Source: Candidatus Uhrbacteria bacterium RIFOXYA2_FULL_40_9 (GTDB taxonomy: Bacteria > Patescibacteriota > Patescibacteriia > UBA9934 > GWF2-40-263). Taken from it: a stretch of DNA of 11,896 nucleotides. The stretch covers positions 1 through 11,896 of the forward strand of contig MGEY01000001.1 in assembly GCA_001791615.1 (NCBI GenBank). Reading direction: 5' to 3'. Shown in pieces: positions 1-6,161 of this stretch (positions are counted from its first letter, which is position 1; every line of letters begins with the position of its first letter). Below the pieces are notes generated by a model. That model was not told where the DNA came from and ran no database searches. It worked only from the letters and a program-made list of their open reading frames with translations. Position numbers and translations under genes: made by a program.

Positions 1-80
1 CTAACTATAGCGTCATGTTTTAGTTATACACCACCTTGTTTAGTATAGAGCCCATGTCAATGGTTTTTTGCTTTATATTT

Positions 81-89
81 TGCTATGAT
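81..89 (+). promoter_or_regulatory. Candidate extended -10 promoter for the wecG-gltX operon
   Basis: The sequence TGC-TATGAT is an extended -10 element (TGn followed by a 5/6 match to TATAAT). No good -35 hexamer lies 16-18 bp upstream, which is usual for extended -10 promoters. Transcription would begin near position 96. This is only 8 nt before the first ATG (104) and about 70 nt before the second (167). Confidence 0.45.
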
Positions 90-166
90 AGATCTAATAT
101 ATAATGATTATTCTTTACGATCATCTTGCCAAGAAATGTAAAGATGTTCCTGTGGAAAGCTCTTAT

Positions 167-937
167 ATGAATTTACTCGGCATTTGTTTTTCTGTACGAA
201 AGAAGAAAGATATCAAACAGGTCATTGAAGATTTTTTTCTTTCTGACAAACAAAACCTGATTGTTACGGTGAATCCAGAAATGCTTTTGCTTTCACGAAA
301 AGATCCTGTGTTCAAAAAGGTCTTATGTTCCTCAGATCTTGTAGTTGCAGATGGAATCGGTGTTGTCTACCTTTCAAAAATTTGTTCCGGGACGCCTATT
401 CCAGAACGTGTAACAGGAAATGATATTCTTACGTTTTTCTTTGAGATTGCAGAACAGTATCAAAAAAAACTTTTTTTTCTTGGTGGGGAAGGGGATTTGG
501 CAAAACGTGCAGCAATGGTTGTCCAAGAAAAATATCCTCATAGTAAAATTCAGGCAGAAAATGGAGGGAAAATAGTAAAACAAACAGATGGTTCTTGGTC
601 TTTAGATCCAGTGGTTATACATCAGATTCAGGCTTTTGCTCCTGATGCGCTTGCGGTCGCATTGAACTATGGCCGACAAGAAATTTTTCTTCAAGAAATA
701 CTTCCCACTTTTCCCTCAGTTAAAGTCGCTGTTGGAATTGGTGGTGCGTTTGCTTTTCTGACAAAGGATCTCAAACGTGCGCCCGTATGGATGCAAAAGA
801 TTGGACTTGAATGGTTTTGGAGACTTTTACAAGAACCACGAAGGATCAAACGAATTTTTCGTGCTGTATTCATCTTCCCGATCTTGTTTATTTTCGATAC
901 AATAAAGACCTGCTTTATACTTAATCAGGAGGATTAA
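167..937 (+). CDS. WecG/TagA/CpsF family glycosyltransferase
   Basis: This is a GT26-family enzyme that transfers a sugar such as N-acetylmannosaminuronate or N-acetylmannosamine from a UDP donor to a lipid-linked acceptor, for surface glycopolymers at the inner face of the membrane. Counting from Met at 167 (256 aa), the family landmarks occur in order: TVNPE (34-38), ADGIGV with the catalytic-type Asp62, RVTGND (81-86), the FFLGG nucleotide loop (~103-107), a QE pair in NYGRQE, and the C-terminal RAP-W...GLEWFWRLLQEP block (~204-224). A hydrophobic tail (~230-251) may help membrane association. The frame is open from an earlier ATG at 104. I prefer 167 because MNLLGI matches where family members begin and GGAAAG lies 7 nt upstream, whereas the first 21 residues are unlike the family. 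The usual PKQE motif reads GRQE here. The acceptor cannot be told. It is the first gene of the operon, 14 nt before gltX. Confidence 0.9.
   Translation: MNLLGICFSVRKKKDIKQVIEDFFLSDKQNLIVTVNPEMLLLSRKDPVFKKVLCSSDLVVADGIGVVYLSKICSGTPIPERVTGNDILTFFFEIAEQYQKKLFFLGGEGDLAKRAAMVVQEKYPHSKIQAENGGKIVKQTDGSWSLDPVVIHQIQAFAPDALAVALNYGRQEIFLQEILPTFPSVKVAVGIGGAFAFLTKDLKRAPVWMQKIGLEWFWRLLQEPRRIKRIFRAVFIFPILFIFDTIKTCFILNQED
927..933 (+). promoter_or_regulatory. Strong but displaced Shine-Dalgarno upstream of gltX
   Basis: AGGAGGA is a near-perfect ribosome-binding sequence, but it ends about 18-19 nt before the gltX ATG at 952, beyond the usual 5-10 nt. It overlaps the end of the glycosyltransferase gene. A TTG at 942 is at the ideal distance but is out of frame with gltX and opens only a short reading frame. 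Confidence 0.5.
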
Positions 938-951
938 CGCTTTGTTTTCTT

Positions 952-2421
952 ATGACGGTTCGAACACGTTTAGCACCATCACCAACAGGATATTTACACA
1001 TCGGCAATTTGCGAACAGCTCTTTATAATTACCTTCTTGCCAGAAAGTTTCATGGACAATTTATTCTGCGTATTGAAGATACGGATCAAGCCCGTTTTGT
1101 TGATGGGGCAATAGAAAGCCTGTTGAAAACATTTACGACTATCGGTTTAGATCATGATGAAGGTCCTTATCTTGAAGAAGGAAACATTGTGCAAAAAGGC
1201 GATTATGGACCTTATATTCAATCTGAACGACTTGAACTCTATAGGAAATATGCAGATCAGCTTGTGAGAGATGGGAAGGCTTATTATTGTTTTTGTTCTA
1301 AAGAACGAATTGAAGAGGTGCGTAAACAACAAGAGATTGCAAAACTTCAACCAAAATACGATCGTCATTGTTTAACTTTGAGTACACAGGAAGTGCAAGC
1401 AAAACTTGATGGAGGGGAGCCTTTTGTCATTCGTATGAAGATCCCCGAAGGAGAAACGGTTTTTACAGATGCTATTCGCGGGAGCATTTCTATCAATCAT
1501 GCAGAAATTGATGATCAGGTCATTATGAAATCAGATGGATTTCCTACCTATCATCTTGCCGTGGTTGTGGATGATCATCTCATGAATATTTCTCATATTA
1601 TTCGAGGGGAAGAATGGCTTTCTTCTGTTCCAAAACATATTTTGCTTTATAATTATTTCGGCTGGGAAATTCCAATTTTTGCACATCTTCCTTTAATTCT
1701 CAATCAGGATCGATCAAAACTATCAAAACGCCAAGGAGATGTTGCTGTTGAAGATTATTTAGCAAAAGGATACTTACCAGAAGCTCTGATTAATTTTATC
1801 GCCCTGCTCGGATTCAATCCAAAAGGAGATCAAGAAATTTATCCACTTCAAGAACTCATTGATTCTTTTGAACTTTCCAAAGTGAATAAAAGCGGAGCTG
1901 TCTTTGATCATCAAAAATTAGATTGGATGAACGGTCAGTACATTAAACAATTGACAAATGAAGAGCTTGTAATCCGTTGTAAAACATTTTTAGAAAAGGC
2001 TGAAATGGAAATTGATACAGTTCTTTTTGAAAAAATTTGTTTTGTAGAAAAAGATCGCCTCACAAGACTTGATGAAATTGTTGATCATTGTCACTTCTAT
2101 CTTACTCCATCTAAATACGAAACAGATCTCTTGATTTGGAAAAAAGCAGATAAACAAGATGCTTTGAGTCAATTGCAACAAATTTCATTATTTATTGAAG
2201 AACTGAAAGAAAACATTTTTGACTCATTAGAGTTGATTGAATCATCTATAAAGCGGTATATTGAAGAGAGAGATTTCCAAAATGGAAATGTTCTTTGGCC
2301 ACTGCGCGTTGCTCTTTCTGGTAAATCATCTTCACCTAGCCCTTTTGAACTCATGTGGATTTTTGGAAAAAAACATTCACTTGATCGCATTCAAGAAGCA
2401 ATTATTAAACTTACATTATGA
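952..2421 (+). CDS. gltX: Glutamyl-tRNA synthetase
   Basis: This class I synthetase charges tRNA(Glu) with glutamate. At 489 aa it has the normal length. It shows the SPTGYLHIGN signature (10-19) containing HIGH, the KLSKR form of KMSKS (256-260), and a zinc-type knuckle C113-x-C115...C140. RGEEWLSS (~218-225) is also typical. Between the conserved DEGP (69-72) and GPYIQSERL (86-94) there are about seven more residues than in E. coli-type enzymes; I believe such insertions occur in other bacterial GluRSs. Whether it is discriminating, or also charges tRNA(Gln) for GatCAB, cannot be seen. The ATG at 952 is the only sensible start, since no other start codon lies in frame close upstream. The nearest purine-rich site, AGGAGGA at 927-933, is unusually far away. 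The stop codon overlaps the next start (ATGA). Confidence 0.97.
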   Translation: MTVRTRLAPSPTGYLHIGNLRTALYNYLLARKFHGQFILRIEDTDQARFVDGAIESLLKTFTTIGLDHDEGPYLEEGNIVQKGDYGPYIQSERLELYRKYADQLVRDGKAYYCFCSKERIEEVRKQQEIAKLQPKYDRHCLTLSTQEVQAKLDGGEPFVIRMKIPEGETVFTDAIRGSISINHAEIDDQVIMKSDGFPTYHLAVVVDDHLMNISHIIRGEEWLSSVPKHILLYNYFGWEIPIFAHLPLILNQDRSKLSKRQGDVAVEDYLAKGYLPEALINFIALLGFNPKGDQEIYPLQELIDSFELSKVNKSGAVFDHQKLDWMNGQYIKQLTNEELVIRCKTFLEKAEMEIDTVLFEKICFVEKDRLTRLDEIVDHCHFYLTPSKYETDLLIWKKADKQDALSQLQQISLFIEELKENIFDSLELIESSIKRYIEERDFQNGNVLWPLRVALSGKSSSPSPFELMWIFGKKHSLDRIQEAIIKLTL

Positions 2422-3641
2422 GGAGATTATCTTATTTCACAATGTATCTTATTGCCCTTGTCTGTATTTTTGCTTTTAGTCAAGGAAACAGTGTTTTTGC
2501 GTCCACAAATATTTCAGAAGAAATCAGCAATATCAATTCAAGTATTAAAGAAAGACAGAGCAATTTAGATTATTTGAATCAACAAATTAAGGCGTACGAA
2601 CAAAAAATTTTTGAAAAACAGTCAGAAAAATTGAGTATTTCTAATGAAATTGATTTGCTTGAAAATAGAGTAGCAAAAACACAGTTGGATATCGAAGCTA
2701 CGAATGAAGAGATTGATCTCGTAAATGCTCAAATGGCCCTTATGGGTCATCAATTAACGGATCTTGAAACAACACTTACAAATCAAAAAAAATCATTAAC
2801 AAAAGTACTTCAAGAAATTCAAACACATGATAATAAATTTTCTCTAGAAGTTTTTTTCGGACAAAAATCTTTTTCGGATATTTTTGATGAATTACAGCAT
2901 CTTGAAGACATGAATTCTAATCTTAAAGAAACATTAGACGAGACACGTCTAGCAAAAGAAGAATTGATTGTTGCAAAAAATATTCAAAAAGAAAAACAAA
3001 ATCAGCTCAAAAGTTTACAAAATGTTTTAGCAAAAGATATTTTGAGTCTTGATTCCCAAATTAATGCAAAAGATAGTTTACTTCTCGCTACTTCACAGTC
3101 TGAACAAAGATTTCAAGATCTTTTATACGAAATACAACAAGAACAGGCATATATTAACCATGAAATTTCTGAGTTGCAAGAAAGTGTAGAAGAGAAAATA
3201 AGTCAAAATGATAGTATAGGTGATAGTTCTGTTTTTTCGTGGCCAGTCAGTTATTATCCTTATGGTATTTCTGCAACATTTCATGATCCAACCTACCCAT
3301 TCAGACATCTTTTTGAACATCCTGGGATAGACCTGCCTCAAAAGCAGGGGACAGCGGTCAAGGCAGTAGCTCCTGGGTATGTTGCTTGGACACGTACAGG
3401 AAGTATGTATGGGAATTACGTAATGATTATTCATAGTAATGGCCTTGCTACCATCTATGCACATTTTTCACAGTTTAAAGTTGTTGCTGATCAATTCGTA
3501 CAAAGAGGGGATATTATTGGACTTTCAGGTGGAGCCGCAGGAGCTGTTGGTTCAGGTCTTTCCACAGGACCACATCTTCATTTTGAAGTTCGACTAAATG
3601 GTATTCCTGTAGACCCCATGAATTATTTGATTGCTTACTAA
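2418..3641 (+). CDS. Secreted coiled-coil M23 (LytM) murein peptidase, EnvC/PcsB-like
   Basis: This is a predicted extracytoplasmic zinc endopeptidase (407 aa) that cuts peptidoglycan cross-bridges or activates amidases during cell separation. The N-terminus MRRLSYFT plus a hydrophobic stretch (9-20) and VFA-ST at 26-30 looks like a type I signal peptide with cleavage after Ala28. Residues ~32-262 are long heptad-rich helices rich in E, K, Q and L, with a break near 140-165, as in PcsB/EnvC proteins. The C-terminal M23 domain (~275-405) keeps all metal and catalytic residues: H301 and D305 (HPGID), H349 (YAHF), and H386/H388 (GPHLHFE). It should therefore be active, unlike degenerate EnvC domains. 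The start overlaps the gltX stop as ATGA, implying translational coupling. The later ATG at 2442 would remove the positively charged start of the signal peptide, so 2418 is preferred. Confidence 0.93.
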   Translation: MRRLSYFTMYLIALVCIFAFSQGNSVFASTNISEEISNINSSIKERQSNLDYLNQQIKAYEQKIFEKQSEKLSISNEIDLLENRVAKTQLDIEATNEEIDLVNAQMALMGHQLTDLETTLTNQKKSLTKVLQEIQTHDNKFSLEVFFGQKSFSDIFDELQHLEDMNSNLKETLDETRLAKEELIVAKNIQKEKQNQLKSLQNVLAKDILSLDSQINAKDSLLLATSQSEQRFQDLLYEIQQEQAYINHEISELQESVEEKISQNDSIGDSSVFSWPVSYYPYGISATFHDPTYPFRHLFEHPGIDLPQKQGTAVKAVAPGYVAWTRTGSMYGNYVMIIHSNGLATIYAHFSQFKVVADQFVQRGDIIGLSGGAAGAVGSGLSTGPHLHFEVRLNGIPVDPMNYLIAY

Positions 3642-3642
3642 T

Positions 3643-3858
3643 ATGTTGATTACTCTCATAATGGTTATTTCCTGGGTATTTGTCCTCTTACCTTTGATTA
3701 TTTTTCTTTCTGTTAGCATTGTAACCTTAAAGGCGCTCACGCAAGAAGATCCATACATTCTTGGTGTAACTCTTATTAGTTTAACGTTGTTTTGTTTAGG
3801 ATTTGTAACTCTTTTGTTACTTTACCTTACAAATGTTTTTGCTTTCCTGAGTGTGTAA
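3643..3858 (+). CDS. Small two-helix membrane protein of unknown function
   Basis: This open frame of 71 aa starts at ATG 3643, one base after the M23 peptidase stop; an in-frame TTG at 3631 would overlap it. It is strongly hydrophobic, with two predicted membrane segments (residues ~3-28 and ~41-69) joined by a short polar loop containing KALTQEDPY. The two-helix layout and the fusion-tight spacing favour a real co-transcribed gene. No Shine-Dalgarno is visible, so expression would depend on coupling to the upstream gene. I do not recognise a family. It may assist or anchor the secreted peptidase, but that is a guess from position only. A chance hydrophobic frame in AT-rich DNA is the alternative. 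Confidence 0.6.
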   Translation: MLITLIMVISWVFVLLPLIIFLSVSIVTLKALTQEDPYILGVTLISLTLFCLGFVTLLLLYLTNVFAFLSV

Positions 3859-3878
3859 TAAAAATTTTATAATGAGAT

Positions 3879-3903
3879 GCACTCGGGTATAAGGGTGTTT
3901 TTT
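3879..3903 (+). terminator. Probable rho-independent terminator of the plus-strand operon
   Basis: CACTC (3880-3884) pairs with GGGTG (3893-3897), including one G-U pair, around an 8-nt loop, and six T residues follow. TGAGAT (3873-3878) and ATCTCA (3907-3912) could form an outer stem. The helix is weak, but the position 20 nt after the last gene of the operon fits. Confidence 0.5.
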
Positions 3904-3934
3904 GTTATCTCAGGCAAGAGGCAAGAGAAATGGT

Positions 3935-3966
3935 TAGTGTCGCACAATAAAACTTAAACGACACTA
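3935..3966. repeat. Perfect 8-bp inverted repeat
   Basis: TAGTGTCG (3935-3942) and CGACACTA (3959-3966) are exact reverse complements around a 16-nt A-rich spacer. They could form a hairpin in RNA or act as a binding site. No T-run follows, so it is not a standard terminator. Confidence 0.6.
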
Positions 3967-4413
3967 TTGATAAAAATGGAGGTAAATACGCTTTATTTCG
4001 TCTTGTTGGTATATCCTATGTATCCTCCATCTATTCCTCAATTTAGGCTGCTACCAATAATGTTGAAGATTATTTTACAGTCATTGTTTCATATTTCTAT
4101 TTGATATTTTTTGTTCGTACGTCATTTTATTTTCTCCAATCTCCATTCTCCATATCTCTATTTCTCATGAAAAAAATTTACTTGAAGGTATACCGATACC
4201 CCTGAAAACAAACTGGGACAAATTTGAAATTGATATATTGTAGAAATACGTAAACAAGACAAATCAAATACATGTTTTGTTAAAACAGTAATCTAAATAT
4301 AATAATTTAAGTTTCTGACAAATGATATCTACGTGATTACATGAATTTAGAATTAGATCGAAAAAACCAGAAGCTTACAAGAAGCTGTAAAATCTAAACT
4401 CATAACCATCATT

Positions 4414-4471
4414 AACAATTGAAATAAATAATACTCTCCTTTTCACAGAATACCTGTATTTATAATTGTTT
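4414..4471. repeat. Bulged AT-rich inverted repeat, 15 base pairs
   Basis: AAACAATT-type pairing links 4414-4420 (AACAATT) with 4464-4471 (AATTGTTT), and ATAAATA (4424-4430) with TATTTAT (4457-4463). A 3-nt bulge (4421-4423) separates the two helices. The loop is 26 nt. It lies just past the terminator of the minus-strand acidic peptide gene. Confidence 0.5.
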
Positions 4472-4489
4472 TACGACACAAACAAACAT

Positions 4490-4517
4490 AAACAAAAGAA
4501 CCACGTTTCCGGGTTCT
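4490..4517 (-). terminator. Rho-independent terminator of the acidic peptide gene
   Basis: Read on the minus strand, AGAACC-CG-GAAA-CG-T-GGTTCT forms a 6+2 bp stem with one bulged T and a GAAA (GNRA) tetraloop, followed by TTTGTTT. It lies 28 nt after the peptide gene's stop. On the plus strand the same hairpin lacks a clean T-run. Confidence 0.75.
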
Positions 4518-4525
4518 CTTTGTTC

Positions 4526-4539
4526 GTTACCTAGGTAAC
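4526..4539. repeat. Perfect 14-bp palindrome
   Basis: GTTACCTAGGTAAC is fully self-complementary with no spacer. It lies between the stop codon of the acidic peptide gene and its terminator, so it could be a dimeric protein-binding site or part of the 3' untranslated structure. Confidence 0.7.
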
Positions 4540-4545
4540 TGTGGC

Positions 4546-4725
4546 TTATTCTTCTGTAGCGGGTGCCTCAGTCTCTTCTGAAACTGGTGCAGCTTCCTCT
4601 GTTGGTGCAGTAGGAGCAGCTGTCGTCCCCTCTTCTGCAGGTGCTACAGCTGGAGTTTCTACAGTCTCTCCAACGGCCTCATCTATGACCGGTGTAGCTG
4701 TGTGCATTTGATCATCGTTACACAT
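4546..4725 (-). CDS. Acidic Ala/Pro/Thr/Glu-rich 59-aa peptide, unknown function
   Basis: The minus-strand frame from ATG 4725 encodes 59 residues, starting MCNDDQMHTATPV and ending EAPATEE. By my count it has 12 Glu and 3 Asp and no Lys or Arg, giving a net charge near -15. Most of the rest is Ala, Pro, Thr and Val. EE doublets recur (31-32, 43-44, 50-51, 58-59) within loose AP-x-EE units. No signal peptide or membrane segment is seen, and the chain should be disordered. It is supported as a real gene by AGGA 7 nt before the ATG, by a good terminator 28 nt after the stop, and by a GC-richer, biased composition in an AT-rich gap. It follows pgi by 100 bp and may have its own promoter. I do not recognise the family. 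It resembles the disordered acidic tails found on some bacterial proteins. Confidence 0.75.
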   Translation of the reverse strand: MCNDDQMHTATPVIDEAVGETVETPAVAPAEEGTTAAPTAPTEEAAPVSEETEAPATEE

Positions 4726-4732
4726 AATGCAT

Positions 4733-4736
4733 TCCT
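4733..4736 (-). promoter_or_regulatory. Ribosome-binding site fixing the start of the acidic peptide
   Basis: AGGA on the minus strand lies 7 nt before ATG 4725 and 5' of any other in-frame ATG. An in-frame TAA (4738-4740) just upstream rules out a longer protein. Confidence 0.65.
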
Positions 4737-4748
4737 GTTAAGAGTAAA

Positions 4749-4788
4749 GTGCCTTATCGGCTAGACGTATTTCACGTCTCTGTGGCAC
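4749..4788. repeat. Two-tier inverted repeat between pgi and the acidic peptide gene
   Basis: The outer arms GTGCC (4749-4753) and GGCAC (4784-4788) enclose the inner arms AGACGT (4763-4768) and ACGTCT (4774-4779) around a 5-nt loop. All pairs are Watson-Crick. Read on the minus strand the inner loop is GAAAU. There is no adjacent T-run, so this is more like a structured leader or processing site than a standard pgi terminator. Confidence 0.6.
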
Positions 4789-4817
4789 AGACTAGCAGAG
4801 ATGAAGAATTAAATCAA
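4789..4817 (-). promoter_or_regulatory. Candidate promoter for the acidic peptide gene
   Basis: On the minus strand TTGATT (4812-4817) and TAGTCT (4789-4794) are 17 bp apart, with TGC directly before the -10 (an extended -10). The -10 matches consensus at only three positions. Transcription would start near 4782. Read-through from pgi is the alternative. Confidence 0.35.
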
Positions 4818-4825
4818 GTATTGAA

Positions 4826-6139
4826 CTATTTTTTTGCCAGTTGTTTTCTTATTTGTTTTTTTCCTTCTTCCACACCGGGCTGATTAAAAGGATCCACGCT
4901 TAATAAGAGAGCCATATAAACAACAGCTATTTCGTAAAATTGAATGAGAGCCCCTACACTTTCTGGTGAGATACTTGGGATTATTATTACTCCATTAGCT
5001 CGATTGTCTTTTGTTAATGCTTTTGCTGTTCCTCGGCAAGACGCTCTCATAAAATCAGTGAGTGAGACATCGTTTAGGTAGCAGAAGCTGTTCGAATCTT
5101 TATCAACGATTGGTACATACACATCCTGTCGGAATTTTTCTGCCTCAATAAATGTAATAACTTTATCATCAGGTCCCTGATGATAAAGTTGCATTTGAGA
5201 ATGTTGATCCACAGTTCCTAAAGATGCCACAGGAGTAGGTCCAATGAAGGAGCCGCCTGAAATTTTACCAAGAGACTCTGCCCATAACTGCCGGTACCAT
5301 TGTCCAAACAGAGAAAGTTTTTGTGCATACGGCATGATTACATGTATTGGCTTCTTTTTTTGGTATGCAAGATAGTGATGCGCAGCAAATAATGCTGAAG
5401 AATGAAGACTCCCTTTTCTTCGATGGGTCTCCTCAATCCATTGAGCGCCTTTAAGTAGCTTTTTCACTTCAATTCCGGCACAGAGGGCAGGAAAAAGACC
5501 AACAGACGAGAGAACAGAAAAACGACCACCAATAGTTGTCTTGTGTTCGATACACGTGTATCCATTTTTTAACGCAAGTTTATGTAAAGGATTTTCATTT
5601 AGCTCTGTTGTGACAAAAAAATGAATTGACTGGGCTTTTTGCCCCACAGATTTAATAAGTGCCTTTCTTAATGTGAGAAAAATCGCCATGACTTCTGCTG
5701 TTGTCCCAGATTTTGAAATGACATTAATAGCTGTATGTTTCCAATCAACGGTGTTCTTCAACCAAGGTGCAATTATTTCTGGATCAGGATTTGAAAAAAA
5801 TAAAATATTAAGAGCTTTATTTTTTTGAATTGAGGATTCATCCGCTAATGATTGTATAAGAACACTTCCACCTAAACTTGAACCACCCGTACCAATAACG
5901 AGGAGTTGTTTGAATTTTTTAATCGCTTGATTTGCTAGACATTCAAGGTGATTGACCACTTCCCTATCAAATGGTGCTTCGAAAAAATAATGTTCACCTG
6001 TTTCTTGAAGTAATGTGATTCGTTTCGATACTTCTTGGAGTTTAGGTTGAAGTTTTTGCATTTCTTCAAGTGTTGTTCTTTGGTCATTTTCTCCTGTAGA
6101 CCACATGTTTGTATCCTGATAGGTTAAAAATGGTTTCAT
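4826..6139 (-). CDS. pgi: Glucose-6-phosphate isomerase
   Basis: This enzyme interconverts glucose 6-phosphate and fructose 6-phosphate in glycolysis and in supply of hexosamine and envelope sugars. From the Met at 6139 it has 437 aa, the short bacterial type. Visible landmarks are the SIS-domain phosphate loop GTGGSSLGG (83-91), SKSGTT (142-147), PGI signature GGRFSVLSSVG (204-214), Glu288 in WAESLGK, His313 in DQHSQ, and the C-terminal signature ending FNQPGVEEGKK (418-428) with the catalytic-type Lys427. The frame extends to an ATG at 6199, which would overlap ftsQ by 38 bp and add an unusual hydrophobic start. The ATG at 6139 lies 22 bp after the ftsQ stop with a weak AGAGA site upstream and is preferred. 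It is the last large gene of the lysS-alr-ftsQ-pgi run. Confidence 0.95.
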   Translation of the reverse strand: MKPFLTYQDTNMWSTGENDQRTTLEEMQKLQPKLQEVSKRITLLQETGEHYFFEAPFDREVVNHLECLANQAIKKFKQLLVIGTGGSSLGGSVLIQSLADESSIQKNKALNILFFSNPDPEIIAPWLKNTVDWKHTAINVISKSGTTAEVMAIFLTLRKALIKSVGQKAQSIHFFVTTELNENPLHKLALKNGYTCIEHKTTIGGRFSVLSSVGLFPALCAGIEVKKLLKGAQWIEETHRRKGSLHSSALFAAHHYLAYQKKKPIHVIMPYAQKLSLFGQWYRQLWAESLGKISGGSFIGPTPVASLGTVDQHSQMQLYHQGPDDKVITFIEAEKFRQDVYVPIVDKDSNSFCYLNDVSLTDFMRASCRGTAKALTKDNRANGVIIIPSISPESVGALIQFYEIAVVYMALLLSVDPFNQPGVEEGKKQIRKQLAKK

Positions 6140-6161
6140 AAGTTCTCTGATAAAAAGTCGA

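Larger units (their letters stand above)
3904..4490. other. Gene-poor convergent gap, about 590 bp
   Basis: I find no credible gene here on either strand. It is AT-rich, lies between the ends of two convergent transcription units, and has stop codons in every frame. The longest ATG frame I traced is 42 codons (3976-4104) with no ribosome-binding site. It holds a tandem GCAAGAG pair (3914-3927), several inverted repeats listed separately, and three head-to-tail 7-mers TCTCCAA/TCTCCAT/TCTCCAT (4133-4153) in a pyrimidine-rich run. ATGGAGG (3976-3982) is complementary to CCTCCAT (4024-4030). No tRNA, tmRNA or RNase P hallmarks were seen. A decayed gene or an unrecognised noncoding RNA remains possible. 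Confidence 0.6.

Noticed and set aside
1..48. Tail of an upstream plus-strand gene ending at TAG 46-48
   Set aside because: One frame is open for 15 codons to the window edge, which is too short to support any gene.
942..1028. TTG start at 942, ideally spaced from AGGAGGA, as a small overlapping gene
   Set aside because: The frame has about 28 codons, lies within gltX in another frame and shows no conserved features.
2418..2424. TGA read as glycine or tryptophan (recoded genetic code)
   Set aside because: TGA ends gltX at its normal length and coincides with the overlapping ATGA start of the next gene. TGA also ends the orphan gene right at its terminator.
3123..3464. 113-codon open frame antisense to the M23 peptidase gene
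   Set aside because: It lies wholly within a well-supported gene on the other strand, has no ribosome-binding or terminator support and no protein features.
3976..4104. 42-codon ATG frame in the gap on the plus strand
   Set aside because: It has no ribosome-binding site, no recognisable protein features and a length expected by chance in AT-rich DNA.
4133..4153. Three tandem 7-mers as a possible repeat array or CRISPR remnant
   Set aside because: The repeats are head to tail with no spacers and too short. They look like simple pyrimidine-rich sequence.
3937..4479. GTGTCG at 3937 and its inverse CGACAC at 4474 as ends of a small mobile element
   Set aside because: Only six bases match, no target duplication or longer terminal repeat is visible, and such hexamer pairs are common by chance over this length.
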